Assembly: GCF_035083965.1 (NCBI RefSeq)
Contig: NC_089739.1
Span: forward strand, 7,862,001-7,926,000
DNA from: Branchiostoma lanceolatum
Taxonomy: Eukaryota > Chordata > Leptocardii > Amphioxiformes > Branchiostomatidae
DNA: 64,000 bases
Direction of reading: 5' to 3'
The position numbers and the translations under genes are program-made. This document shows positions 13,418-23,216 of the stretch, in pieces (position 1 is the first letter of the stretch; each line of letters begins with the position of its first letter). The notes under the pieces were generated by a model that was given only the letters and a program-made list of their open reading frames with translations, made no database searches and was not told where the DNA came from.

Positions 13418-15917
13418 TGTGTGTGTCTGTGTGTGTCTGTGTGTGTGTCTGTGTGTGGCACCTCCTCGAACACAGGACCCCCTTTTATGTCCCTTTCTAA
13501 ATACGGGTGCAGCTCCAACCAATATAACCTGTTCAGGCTTGAACTGGGGTCTCTCAGCTAATTGTAAGTATAATATGCAAAAAACGTTAGACATCAGTGC
13601 ATGCAGTATTGAACCATGAATAGATATTCCATCAGAAATCCATGCCCGAATCTCCTGTTTATCTGCAGCTTCACGCCCTTTCTGCCGGTCTGAAAGCGCT
13701 AACAACATGGGTGGCGAATGTGGGAATGGAGGAGTGCAGGATGGCATGTGGAGGACATGGGTACTCTCACGCCAGCGGGCTGCCCCGTCTGTACGCCAAC
13801 TTGACTGCTGGCGCAACTTACGAGGGAGAGAACACCGTCATGATGCTCCAAACAGCAAGGTTAGCTCTATGCTGTTGGCAACTTGGCCCACACAATAACC
13901 AATGGATGTATATCCTCTCTATGCTGATGCTAAATACTACAACACAATCTTGTTCTATTCGTATGAAGGTTCATTTGTGACGGTGATCGACGTAGTAAAT
14001 GTTTTACACGGTATTTCCATACACTTTATACAGCACTCACCAACAAAATTTGGTCAATCCTAGATCCTCCGACCCCTTTGAATACTCAGGTTGAAAATGT
14101 TCAAATCTAGGAGGGTTAGAAGACTGTATATTGTGTACGGAAATAACATGTAAATCTTTTACTACAATCTTGATCTTTTGTTCAAATACATGTAAAATCA
14201 TTGAATTTTCAACCAAAACTTCGACCCTCTTCAGGAATAGTACTAGATGTACATAACGTCTGACACAGATTCTTTTCCTCCCCCCAGGTACCTGATGAAG
14301 AGTTATAACCAGTCCCTGCAGGGTGAGAAGCTGGCTGGTTCTGTGGCGTACCTGTCCGGTGTACAGCCGGTTCCTGCAGCCGGTAGAACCAGGAACATGC
14401 TGGATCTGGGGGTTCTGTGTGATGCCTACAGACACAGGGCAGCTAGGTAGGGATTGAAAAATAAGTCTCTTGGAAATTAGTTTGTTTCCTGTGTCTTCTG
14501 TCAGTGCCTCTTGGATGCAACCTATTACTCTAAGAGCACACATGACCGCAAATTCTCTGAGGCAGTGCTAAAAGTGTACTGGTAAGAAACAGTTGAGTGT
14601 CAAGAAGTTTTAAGACGTCTTGTTTCTTTACAGGCTGGTCCACGAGGCTGCTGTGCAGCTGAGAAATGAAAGGCAGGCTGGGAAGGACCAACCTGACGCC
14701 TGGAATGCCGCATCTGTGGATCTCGTCAAGGCTGCTATGGTTAGGGAATCTCTATTAAAGCTGTTGTACAACTCTGTACATTGTTTCTGATGTAAAATAT
14801 GATACACAACTATTAGATCATGAACACTGAATAGATGGTCAAATAGATGAGTATGAAAATGTCTTGACTTTTCATTTAACTGTAAAATAATGAGAGGAAC
14901 TTGAAGAACTTTATCCATTTTGTAATGCCAGGCCCACAGCCAGTACTTTGTGGTGAAGAACTTTGCGGAGAGGCTGACAGACTCCACACTGGACAGCTCC
15001 ATCTCTGACGTCCTGACCAGGCTGTGTCAGCTGCACGCTCTACATGGACTGGTCAACAACAGTGGCGACTTTCTGGAGGTAGGATATACCTCGTAATCTC
15101 CACAAAGCCATACATTTTACAAAATATAGAAAGATGGTGACTCTGTTATGTTACCTTAAAGTAAATGGTTTATCTCCTGCAGCCTTAGCAAGTTGTTTTT
15201 TTGTGGGGGGGGGGGGGGAAGTCAGTCTTTTTTGGTTTAAGGAATCAGAAACTTTCCAATTTCTAGCAACACAATCTTTAATTCATCAAACTGTAGGTTA
15301 AAATGTCTTTGCAGACGTTAATGTTCACTCACTCTTTATCAGGACGGCTACTTGACCGGTACAGACATCCACCAAGCCAGACGTCTCATCAACGCCCTCA
15401 TGGCCAAGCTCCGTCCTGACGCCGTGGCTCTTGTCGATGCCTTCGACTTCCCGGACGGGATCCTGAACTCCGTACTGGGGCGCTACGATGGGAACGTCTA
15501 TGAACATCTGTTGGAGTGGGCCAAGGCCTCTCCTCTCAACAAAACGGATGTGAGTACAAAGAATTGTGTTTAACAACAACTAGGCATGTTGCAATAGCAA
15601 TTGTGAACAGACATTTCTGAAAAATCAGTTTTCATTCAGTTTTGGCCTGGACATGTGTAGTTTCACCTAACAGTTATTATAAACCATATATATCAATCAC
15701 AGGGGACAAAAATGTTAATGACAGTTGTGTATAGATGTAGATGTGAAGAAAGCTTTTGCTGTAAGGCTATCACTTTGAAAGAAGTGGACACATGTTGTGA
15801 TTTTACAAGAATGTGAAGAATTATCATTAATACCTGACACACTTTTATCCCCAGGTGCACCAGTCCTACCACAAGTACCTGAAGCCATTCCTTGAAGCTA
15901 ACAGGGCCAAGCTGTGA
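7310..15917 (+). CDS. ACOX1: Peroxisomal acyl-CoA oxidase 1, copy B (complete)
   Basis: Complete 14-exon gene, 663 residues (vertebrate ACOX1 is about 660). Exons: 7310-7430, 8430-8589, 9491-9651, 10614-10721, 11060-11179, 11764-11879, 12454-12623, 13105-13267, 13669-13859, 14288-14446, 14634-14739, 14932-15078, 15343-15549, 15855-15917. Phases fit throughout. Motifs: [48 protein letters not shown], and [10 protein letters not shown] with the catalytic Glu. [11 protein letters not shown] and [16 protein letters not shown] match the C-terminal helical domain. It ends RAKL, where AKL is a type 1 peroxisomal import signal. Compared with A and C, exon 2 has one extra codon. Exons 9-13 are close to identical in all copies while exons 2-4 differ clearly. 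The start codon lies in caagATGGCGG, a YY1-like context. Confidence 0.97.
9865..10088. repeat. MITE with CRE-bearing terminal inverted repeats (copy B intron 3)
   Basis: The left end reads CTCCCGATGACGTCACAATG and the right end is its inverse, CATTG/TATTGTGACGTCATCGGGAG, with matching inner arms (AACATGGCAG and CTGCCATGTT). Total about 224 bases with no coding potential. Both ends contain TGACGTCA, the CREB/ATF palindrome. A target duplication is not clear. Confidence 0.7.
11325..11550 (+). repeat. Interspersed element, family 1 (copy B intron 5)
   Basis: Best-preserved text of this family: GGGAGACCCCTGTTCAATCC, then TAGCAACCTCTCCCTATAAA, then CCTAAAAGGGTCTGAACGAA. The GTTCAATCC motif resembles a polymerase III B box, so a tRNA-derived SINE head is possible. 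The inverted ends in the 3112-3340 copy argue instead for a DNA element. Confidence 0.55.
12800..12935. repeat. Short inverted-repeat element (copy B intron 7)
   Basis: Arms ACAGTTACTCATGACAGGTA and the inverse CAGTTGCTTGAGTAACTAAC flank a small loop, followed by TACCTGGATGTCTAACCTTC. The same tail occurs at about 27600-27630, and an inverted version at about 47756-47780, each next to a similar hairpin. A dispersed non-autonomous family; class unknown. Confidence 0.45.
13330..13457. repeat. (GT)n microsatellite
   Basis: About 128 bases of GT repeats with a few interruptions, in intron 8 of ACOX copy B. Open frames across it are artefacts of the repeat. Confidence 0.95.
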
Positions 15918-16765
15918 AGACGTCTGATGACTTAGGAAGGCTCAAAGACAAGACAAGATGGCAATGAAGATAAAGATCATCCCATACGACTGCTTCTGCT
16001 GTTGCTTCTGCTGCTAAGATAAAGAAAACTGCATTTTAAGTTCTTTTTAATGACTGTTAACATCATATGATTGTATTTCCACATCAGTGTTGCAACTTAA
16101 ACACTTAGAATGAAGTTGACTACTAGTAACATGACAAACCTACTACAGGTAATCTATGATATAATTTTATATGATGTAAACTACACAATAGCGATATTGT
16201 AGTCATATCATTATTCTTGGTTTTTAGGTTGCCTAAGTTACACATTTTCTCAGTGTCAGGTGCTGATTGGGCCCCTGTCCTTGGTGCTGAACAGCATCCA
16301 AACAGGTTAACACGTCTGTCCGTTGTGCTGAACAGCATCCACACACACACACACAAACCTGTTCCTGGTGCTGAAAAACCATCTAGAGGGCCCGACCAGT
16401 GACACAGCTTCTAGAAATGTTGAGTTAGTCAGGCAAGGTGTAGGGCATGTCATTTTCCCACATGTTTTGCAACTAATGATATGCTACTGCAACTTTTACA
16501 ATGGCACAAAAATGTGAAAGGGCTGCTAGAAATATGATTTAGTCAGGCGTAGTGTAAGGTACATGTATGTCATTTCCCACCTTTTTTTCAACTATTTACT
16601 ATTGTAGCTTTTACCAACGTGCAACAATTTATATGGTTTGAAAGTGAATGAAGACAGTGTTATGGGATGGGAGATGTATTGTTGAACAAATGTACTGTGT
16701 CTTGCTTTAATTTTATATCTCATGATATGCAATTTTATATGGAAAATGTAAATTATACAATTTGT
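15918..16765 (+). other. 3' UTR of ACOX copy B and intergenic DNA before the LINE
   Basis: After the copy B stop, the first bases (agacgtctgatgac) match those after copy C, so the 3' UTRs are homologous. No canonical AATAAA is seen close by. The rest is AT-rich with a short run of CA repeats near 16340; no gene is seen. Confidence 0.6.
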
Positions 16766-16777
16766 AAACAATCAGCC
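16766..16777 (+). repeat. Target-site duplication, 5' copy
   Basis: AAACAATCAGCC here is repeated exactly at 22412-22423, immediately after the poly-A tail. This fixes the borders of the LINE at 16778 and 22411. Confidence 0.9.
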
Positions 16778-16919
16778 CAAGAAGCTCAAGATGGCGGCCA
16801 TGTGGTAGAGTGGTACTTTTGCTGCTCCGAGAACTCTGCCCATTCTGCCTACTTTTACCGTCACCATCAACTATTTTGAGCTGTGGGTGCACTTCTACGA
16901 CTCTCTCATCACTACCTAG

Positions 16920-17801
16920 ATGTCAAAGCGGAACAGACACGACAGGGGTTCTTCAAGCAGCGCCGACGAGAGAAGTTCCAGCTCACCGAAGTGCCCCCCT
17001 CCCCCCGCTAAGACTTCAAGAATGGCTACCGGTGGAAGCGAGGCGACCGTGACGATGAATGCCCTCCCTTCCGAGCTACAGTCGTTAGCTAAGCTCATCC
17101 TGGAACAGACCAAGCAGCAGCAGGAAGCTGTCGGAGACAGACTGTCGGACCAGATCAAGATTTTGGACGGCAAAGTGGACAGCCTGTCTACAGAGCTCAC
17201 GGCGGTTAGAGAGAGGGTTGGTTCTTTGGAGGCCGCCGCGGATTGGAACAACACTGAGATTGAGCGTCTACAGAGGGAACTTCAGCAGGAAAAACGTGAG
17301 CGTATCAAGTCTGACTTACTAGCTGAACGTTATTCTCGTAAACCTGACATCATTGTTCGTGGGCTTCCGTACCGGCGGGAGGAAAACTGTGTATTACTCT
17401 TCAATGACTTTGTCTCAGGGGAACTTGGTTTAGATCCCGTCGGCCTGGTGGCTGTACATCGTCTGTCACAACCCACAAAAACTAGGCCCAACCCTCCGTT
17501 ACTGGCACGTTTGATCAACCTACACGACCGTGACCGCGTTCTGAGGGAAGGACGCAGACTGAGAGGAACTGGGCTTGCTGTGCACGAACATCTCCCTCCC
17601 CCACTCCAGGCAGCGAGAGCCAAGCTGGTACCAGACAGAGACGCCGCGACCACTAAAGCCAGGGAGAACAGTACTGTTTGCAAAGTCTCGATTTGGGTTC
17701 CTCACAAATCCACGTATGCTGTTTTAATGGTAAATGGCAAAGAACAGAAACGGGTTGATGCTATAGACCTAGTTTTGGCTGCAAATGTAAAGCCCACTTG
17801 A
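16920..17801 (+). CDS. LINE ORF1 protein (coiled coil and RRM-like, L1 ORF1p type)
   Basis: 293 residues. A Ser/Arg-rich head (SKRNRHDRGSSSSADERSSS) is followed by a long heptad coiled coil at about residues 55-140. A fold like the L1 ORF1p RRM and C-terminal domain follows: RKPDIIVRGLPYRREENC near 143, then basic stretches such as RDRVLREGRRLRGTG. Such proteins trimerise, bind the element's RNA and act as nucleic-acid chaperones. No zinc knuckle is seen. The frame is uninterrupted. Confidence 0.85.
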   Translation: MSKRNRHDRGSSSSADERSSSSPKCPPPPAKTSRMATGGSEATVTMNALPSELQSLAKLILEQTKQQQEAVGDRLSDQIKILDGKVDSLSTELTAVRERVGSLEAAADWNNTEIERLQRELQQEKRERIKSDLLAERYSRKPDIIVRGLPYRREENCVLLFNDFVSGELGLDPVGLVAVHRLSQPTKTRPNPPLLARLINLHDRDRVLREGRRLRGTGLAVHEHLPPPLQAARAKLVPDRDAATTKARENSTVCKVSIWVPHKSTYAVLMVNGKEQKRVDAIDLVLAANVKPT

Positions 17802-18590
17802 ATATATAGCATTTAGTATCTCTGTTTTGCACTTGTGTGAATTTTGATATGTGAAGTTGTAAAGTAATTAAACAAGTACTCCTTCTCAAGACATGCTGTT
17901 GTGGGTGTTGTGCTTTTTGTGGAGTCAGTAATGCACAAGAATGAGAGGGCATGAATGCTATAAAACCCTTACATTTTCACAGGCGGCGATAGTAGTGAAT
18001 TAGTGTCAACACAATGATAAGCACCTGTGGATTTGTATGAGTTGCCCCCCACTGATTTAGCATTTTTATTTATTCAAATCTATGATTTGGTTACTGTTGA
18101 TCTACTCACAGAGATGATTATATGATTTTGTTTGCAGTATTTGTTCAATTATTATTTCAGTTCCTTGGCTCCATGTTGTAGATGTCACTGAATATTATTT
18201 TCATTATCTTTCTTTGCTTATCTAATGTTTACCAGTATGGTGATTTTGATTTACATTGATTACTTTTGTTCTATTTATATTTTGATTAATGGAGCGCAAA
18301 GCCACCTAAATATGAAATCATGGTGAGACCAGGAGAATGTGTGTGTGTAAATATTGTTTTCCTTATATTTTTGAACCATCCAGCAATAATGTCCTTCAGT
18401 TCTATCATTTTCTATTTTGCTTATTGTGCATATGATAATTCAAATGTTATGATTTCCAGTCCTTCGATGATATTGTATATATTTCTCAGTTTCTCAAACC
18501 TTTGTTCAATATTGTTTGCTGCAGATATAATTTTACTATGCCCATTTACCCCAGTTGACCTCCAACTTCACAAGACATTCCCAACAGACC

Positions 18591-21500
18591 ATGACCCAGG
18601 TTGAAGTTCAAATTGCTAGCTATAATTGTAATGGACTGAGAGACTTTGTTAAACGTAGGGGGGTCTTTACTTGGTTAAATGATAAACCGTATCAAATTAT
18701 ATGTTTACAAGAAACCCATTCTGTATTGTCTGAGGAGAGTAGATGGCAAAATGAGTGGGGGGGATCCATGTTATTTTCCCATGGCACCTCCAGTCAAAGG
18801 GGTACAGCCATTCTTTTTAAAAACAATATTAATCCATCCATTCATCAAGTCAAAACTGATTCTGAGGGTAGATGGATTATGGTAGATTTAACAATTGATG
18901 AGTTTAGATTTTGTATAGTTAGTATATATGCCCCAAATGAGGATTCCCCTGTATTCTTTTCAACTTTATTAGAGGAATTAGATAATTTTCCTGAGTGTAA
19001 TGAAAATTTAGTTATAACTGGAGATTTCAACACAGTACAAAACCCACAAGTAGATAGACTAGGAACAAATAAAACATACCACCCTAAAGCCTATGATGCA
19101 ATTTCCGAATTAAAAGGTAAATTTGACTTAAATGACATATGGAGGTTTCGAAATCCAAACACCATCAGATACACTTGGCGTCGTAGACGCCAAGCGAGTA
19201 GAATTGATTATTTCCTAGTTAGTTTTGCATTAATTAATAGGGTAAACAAATGTGTTATTGCCGACAGCTTTAAATCTGATCATAAATTAATTGCTATGTC
19301 CCTTGTAACTTCTGAATTCCCTCGGGGAAAGGGGTACTGGAAATTTAATACATCTTTACTAGAAGACACATCTTTTTATCAGAACACTGTTGAACTTATG
19401 AATGAATTTTTCCATATTAATAGAAACACAGCCAATCCCCATATTGTATGGGAAGCTGCCAAATGTTTTTTTAGGGGGCACTGTATTAAGTATTCTAGTT
19501 ATAAGAAAAAACAATATTTATCTAAAGAGAAACAATTAATTGATGATATAAACAAATTGAATACCGAGATTGATAATATGTCCTCCCCCCCAGACTCTAT
19601 ACTCCAGGACCTTGAGATTAAACAGAAGGAATTAGAATTACTATACAATTATCGCATAAATGGAATACTAATAAGATCAAGAGCCAGGTGGATGGAATCT
19701 GGCGAAAGATGCACAAAGTATTTTTTAAATTTAGTTAATAGAAATTATACCAGAAAGAATGTACAGAAATTAAAAGTTTCAGACAATACTTTCACTTGTA
19801 ACCCAGAAGAAATTTTAACCAAACAAACTGAATTTTATTCAAACTTGTACTCCTTTAAAGACCCTCCATTGCCCCTAACCCCTGAGAATTCTCAACAGTT
19901 TTTCCCTATAGATTATGGTAGAGTATTATCGAATGAGCAACAGCTGGGCTGTGAGGGACATATCACAGAGAAAGAACTATTTGATGCAATTAATACCTTT
20001 TCAAATGGTAAATCTCCTGGTTTAGACGGAATTCCTGTTGAAGTTTATCGAAAATTTTATTCTGTATTTAAAATTCCCATGCTTGAATGTTTTAATTATT
20101 CACTAGCACAAGGTTTCCTACCCAATACCCAGAAACAAGGAATAATTTCTTTACTGTTAAAACAAGGTAGTGATGGGAAAGATAAAGACCCTACATTATT
20201 AGACAATTGGAGGCCCCTTACATTGCTACGTTGTGATTATAGAATACTTTCAAAATGTTTAGCTTTAAGAGTAAGATCTGTTATTAATGATATTATTCAT
20301 GAAGACCAAACAGGTTTTATTCATGGTAGATTTATAGGAGATAACATAAGACGTATTCTTGAGACCATTGATTATTATGAACAGGAAGATAAACCTGGCC
20401 TTATATTTATTGCGGACTATCGAAAAGCTTTCGATACGATCAGATGGGATTTTATCATACGAGCATTAGAATTTTTCAATTTTGGCCCCCAATTTATTGC
20501 CTGGATAAAAGCTTTATATAACAATGTTACCAGCTCTGTGTCAAACAATGGTTATATGTCAAACCCTTTTGCCTTACATCGAGGTGTAAGGCAGGGTTGC
20601 CCCCTTAGTCCTTATCTCTTTGTTCTTGCTATTGAAGTTTTAGCCATCAAGATTCGCCATAATGAAAACTTGTCTGGCTTATCTGTAAATGGGAGATGTA
20701 CTAAAATTTCACAGTATGCAGATGACTCTAACTTCCCTTTTGCTCCCAACTTAGACTCCTTTAATGCTCTTCTCCAAGACTTAGACAACTTTTCGCATAT
20801 ATCTGGCCTCTCCTTAAATGTTGAAAAGTGCAAAATACTCAGAATTGGATCCCTAAAAAACAGCAATTTCAAATTGCCTACCCATCTCCCTTTTCAATGG
20901 GTGAATGGTAATGTCAAATTATTAGGTATTCATATACCTGAGAATATAGAAACTATTATTGATGTGAATTTTGAGCCTCTCTTGAATAAATTAGATAGAA
21001 TTTTATGTCCATGGAAAGGCAAAAACTTATCTCTATTTGGTAAAATAGCTATTATTAACTCTTTGATTGTCCCTCAGTTCACCCACCTCTTTCAGGTGCT
21101 TCCATTGCCAGACAAACAGTTATTTACACAGTATGAGCGGAAAATTTTCTCTTTCATCTGGAATGGAGGACCTGAAAGAGTTGGCAGAAAAACAATTTAT
21201 AATTCTATTGACAATGGCGGTCTGAATCTTAAAAACCTATATGCCTTTGCACTCACAATAAAAGCCTCGTGGGTCCCCAAATTATACTTTAATCAACACT
21301 GGTTTAGTGCATGGCTTTTAAGAATGCACCCAGCCTTTCACTCAGATCTATTTCCTTTCTTTCAACTCAAATCTATACAGCATGTTAAGTTAAGTTTATT
21401 TCTAAGCGAAGTTTTATTGGCATGGTACAGATACCAGTATAAGACCCCCACAGCCCCTCATGATATCAAACAACAAATATTGTTTATGAATGACAATATC

Positions 21501-22358
21501 CTTATTGAAGGCTTACCAGTTATATTTAATGCCTTTGTCAATCGAAAAATTGTATTTTTAAATGATGTTATGAATCCCAATGGTAGTATGATGTCCTACA
21601 ATGAATTTACCACAAAACATGGAAATATTTGTAACCATTTTAAATATAGCCAATTGCTCTCAGCAATTCCCAACAAATGGAAATCAGTCTTATGTAATAC
21701 CTCTCCGGATCAAGTGTGTATCCCTGCAATACAGAATAATAGATGGTTAAAACAGATGAAAATTAATAAGAGTATGTATAAATTCTTTTTAACATGTAAC
21801 AATCTTATTGATACTTCTCACAAAGTGCAATTATCATGGCTGTACCTCTTTGACACCCCCATCCCCTGGAAACAAGCATATACTTCTTTGATGTTTTGTA
21901 CTATTGACTCTTCAACAAGATTTTTCCAGTATAAAATTTTGCATAAGTTCTTACCTACAAATAGGCTGTTATATATTTGGAAATGTATTGATACTCCACT
22001 GTGCTCGTTTTGCCATGAAGAGGATGAATCATACATCCATGTCTTTTGGGAATGTCCAAATTTAACCCTCTTTTGGGACAAAATCAAAACCTGGTATTAC
22101 CGTAAAACAACTAGATACTTACTGTTAAACGGATTTAATGTTATTTTTGGAAACTTGTACCTTGGAATTCCCCCCATTGAAAATTTAGTAATATTACTAG
22201 CTAAGATTTATATATATAGATGTAGAAAATTTGGTGCCTTGAATTTTGATTCTTTTCTCAATTTCGTTCATTTCTTTTATAAGTTAGAGTATCATATAGC
22301 CATGAAGAAAGGCAAACTGGATAAGCACCTGGGGAAATGGGGCACTTTATGCAGTTAA
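18591..22358 (+). CDS. LINE ORF2: AP endonuclease and reverse transcriptase
   Basis: 1,255 residues from the ATG at 18591; an in-frame ATG at 18555 adds 12 residues. 18591 is preferred because MTQVEVQIASYNCNGLRD begins like other APE-type endonucleases. Endonuclease motifs: SYNCNG, QETH (about 39), GDFN (about 144), SRIDYFL and SDHK (about 228). Reverse transcriptase motifs: FIADYRKAFDTIRW (about 606), GVRQGCPLSPYLF, and YADD (about 708). A C-terminal CX2CX8HX4C cluster (CSFCHEEDESYIHVFWEC, about 1137) matches the zf-RVT type. All catalytic residues expected for target-primed reverse transcription are present and no stop interrupts the frame. Confidence 0.95.
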   Translation: MTQVEVQIASYNCNGLRDFVKRRGVFTWLNDKPYQIICLQETHSVLSEESRWQNEWGGSMLFSHGTSSQRGTAILFKNNINPSIHQVKTDSEGRWIMVDLTIDEFRFCIVSIYAPNEDSPVFFSTLLEELDNFPECNENLVITGDFNTVQNPQVDRLGTNKTYHPKAYDAISELKGKFDLNDIWRFRNPNTIRYTWRRRRQASRIDYFLVSFALINRVNKCVIADSFKSDHKLIAMSLVTSEFPRGKGYWKFNTSLLEDTSFYQNTVELMNEFFHINRNTANPHIVWEAAKCFFRGHCIKYSSYKKKQYLSKEKQLIDDINKLNTEIDNMSSPPDSILQDLEIKQKELELLYNYRINGILIRSRARWMESGERCTKYFLNLVNRNYTRKNVQKLKVSDNTFTCNPEEILTKQTEFYSNLYSFKDPPLPLTPENSQQFFPIDYGRVLSNEQQLGCEGHITEKELFDAINTFSNGKSPGLDGIPVEVYRKFYSVFKIPMLECFNYSLAQGFLPNTQKQGIISLLLKQGSDGKDKDPTLLDNWRPLTLLRCDYRILSKCLALRVRSVINDIIHEDQTGFIHGRFIGDNIRRILETIDYYEQEDKPGLIFIADYRKAFDTIRWDFIIRALEFFNFGPQFIAWIKALYNNVTSSVSNNGYMSNPFALHRGVRQGCPLSPYLFVLAIEVLAIKIRHNENLSGLSVNGRCTKISQYADDSNFPFAPNLDSFNALLQDLDNFSHISGLSLNVEKCKILRIGSLKNSNFKLPTHLPFQWVNGNVKLLGIHIPENIETIIDVNFEPLLNKLDRILCPWKGKNLSLFGKIAIINSLIVPQFTHLFQVLPLPDKQLFTQYERKIFSFIWNGGPERVGRKTIYNSIDNGGLNLKNLYAFALTIKASWVPKLYFNQHWFSAWLLRMHPAFHSDLFPFFQLKSIQHVKLSLFLSEVLLAWYRYQYKTPTAPHDIKQQILFMNDNILIEGLPVIFNAFVNRKIVFLNDVMNPNGSMMSYNEFTTKHGNICNHFKYSQLLSAIPNKWKSVLCNTSPDQVCIPAIQNNRWLKQMKINKSMYKFFLTCNNLIDTSHKVQLSWLYLFDTPIPWKQAYTSLMFCTIDSSTRFFQYKILHKFLPTNRLLYIWKCIDTPLCSFCHEEDESYIHVFWECPNLTLFWDKIKTWYYRKTTRYLLLNGFNVIFGNLYLGIPPIENLVILLAKIYIYRCRKFGALNFDSFLNFVHFFYKLEYHIAMKKGKLDKHLGKWGTLCS

Positions 22359-22378
22359 ATATCTTGTATATGTATTCT

Positions 22379-22411
<33 letters not shown>

Positions 22412-22415
<4 letters not shown>

Positions 22416-22423
22416 AATCAGCC
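22412..22423 (+). repeat. Target-site duplication, 3' copy
   Basis: AAACAATCAGCC, identical to 16766-16777, directly after the poly-A run. Confidence 0.9.
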
Positions 22424-23216
22424 ATGTAAACTGAAGTATTGATGTCAAAATCCTTGGCAATTTCACAGTATTTTGCAATAAATGTATGCATCGCTACACA
22501 CTTATTTGATCACTTGAAATAGTCTAGGTATGGAAGTCCCCAGGTGACAGCCAACCAACATCATATCTTTGGAACACTTATTATCTTTTAATCAAAATCA
22601 AAATACATTTTATTAAGTTAAGAGTTGAATGAAAATATCCCCTGAGTTGCCTTGGTTGTTCCAAAACTTTTTAAAGTGCTTTTCCAAAACACCCAGTTGA
22701 CAAGAAGTTTGGGTATAATTGTAACATCATATGAAAGAAATCTTAAAGAAACTATAGAAATTGTCCATTAAACAAACAAAAACATAAACTAAATACACCT
22801 TTACAAACCAAGAACATTAGATAGATACATTTGTAATGTCCTCGAATAAACAAATAAAGACCATGCTTGTTAGAGAAAGAAGATCAACATAAGGAATCCT
22901 TCAAATTACTCTTTGTGTTCATTATCCATGTCAGGACATGAAAATTAGACATCCACGACTCATGCATTGAGCATAAGCAACTTTATTTAATACACAGGTC
23001 TTTGTCCTAGCAGTCATCTGGTAGAGCGAGCAGGGGTCATTGACCTAGTGGCCACGACCTTTGACCACACTAACCTTTACCCTCATGATCAGCACTTCCT
23101 GAATACACCTGCAAACAAAAAGACCTCAGTTTGTTTTCAAGCACAGTTTTAAATACTTAGGGCATGAAGGATCACTGCCCTAGCAGTTAGCAACCCTTGG
23201 CCTCGAATGCATAAAA
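22424..23216 (+). promoter_or_regulatory. Upstream region of ACOX copy C
   Basis: AT-rich until about 22980, then a block like the copy B promoter: GGGGTCATTGACCTAGTGGC followed by CACGACCTTTGACC (23034-23066). A weaker version at about 23169-23200 reads GGATCACTGCCCTAGCAG. No TATA box is obvious near the start. The left half shows no gene. Confidence 0.5.
23055..23067 (-). promoter_or_regulatory. DR1 nuclear-receptor-type element upstream of ACOX copy C
   Basis: The minus strand reads TGGTCA A AGGTCG, close to the PPAR/RXR and HNF4 consensus AGGTCA A AGGTCA. It lies about 150 bases before the start codon, inside a module shared with copy B. Function is inferred. Confidence 0.5.

Larger units (their letters stand above)
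16778..22411 (+). mobile_element. Full-length Tx1/L1-type LINE with two open ORFs
   Basis: A 5.6 kb non-LTR retrotransposon with a 142-base 5' UTR, ORF1 (16920-17801), a roughly 0.75 kb spacer, ORF2 (to 22358), a short 3' UTR and a poly-A tail of about 28 A. It is flanked by a 12-base target duplication. Both reading frames are open, which points to a recent insertion and perhaps an active source element. The 5' UTR carries CTCAAGATGGCGGCCATG about 8 bases from the 5' end, very like the YY1 site near the start of human L1. ORF1 looks GC-rich and ORF2 AT-rich. It sits between ACOX copies B and C in the same orientation. Clade call is from the two-ORF layout and the EN and RT motifs; a phylogeny would settle Tx1 versus other L1-group clades. 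Confidence 0.93.

Noticed and set aside
13082-13561. Cys/Val-rich open frames around 13300-13460
   Set aside because: Produced by the GT microsatellite next to exon 8; not a gene.
14037-14543. Long minus-strand open frame (168 residues)
   Set aside because: It is the antisense of ACOX copy B exon 10 and its flanks; no family motif on that strand.
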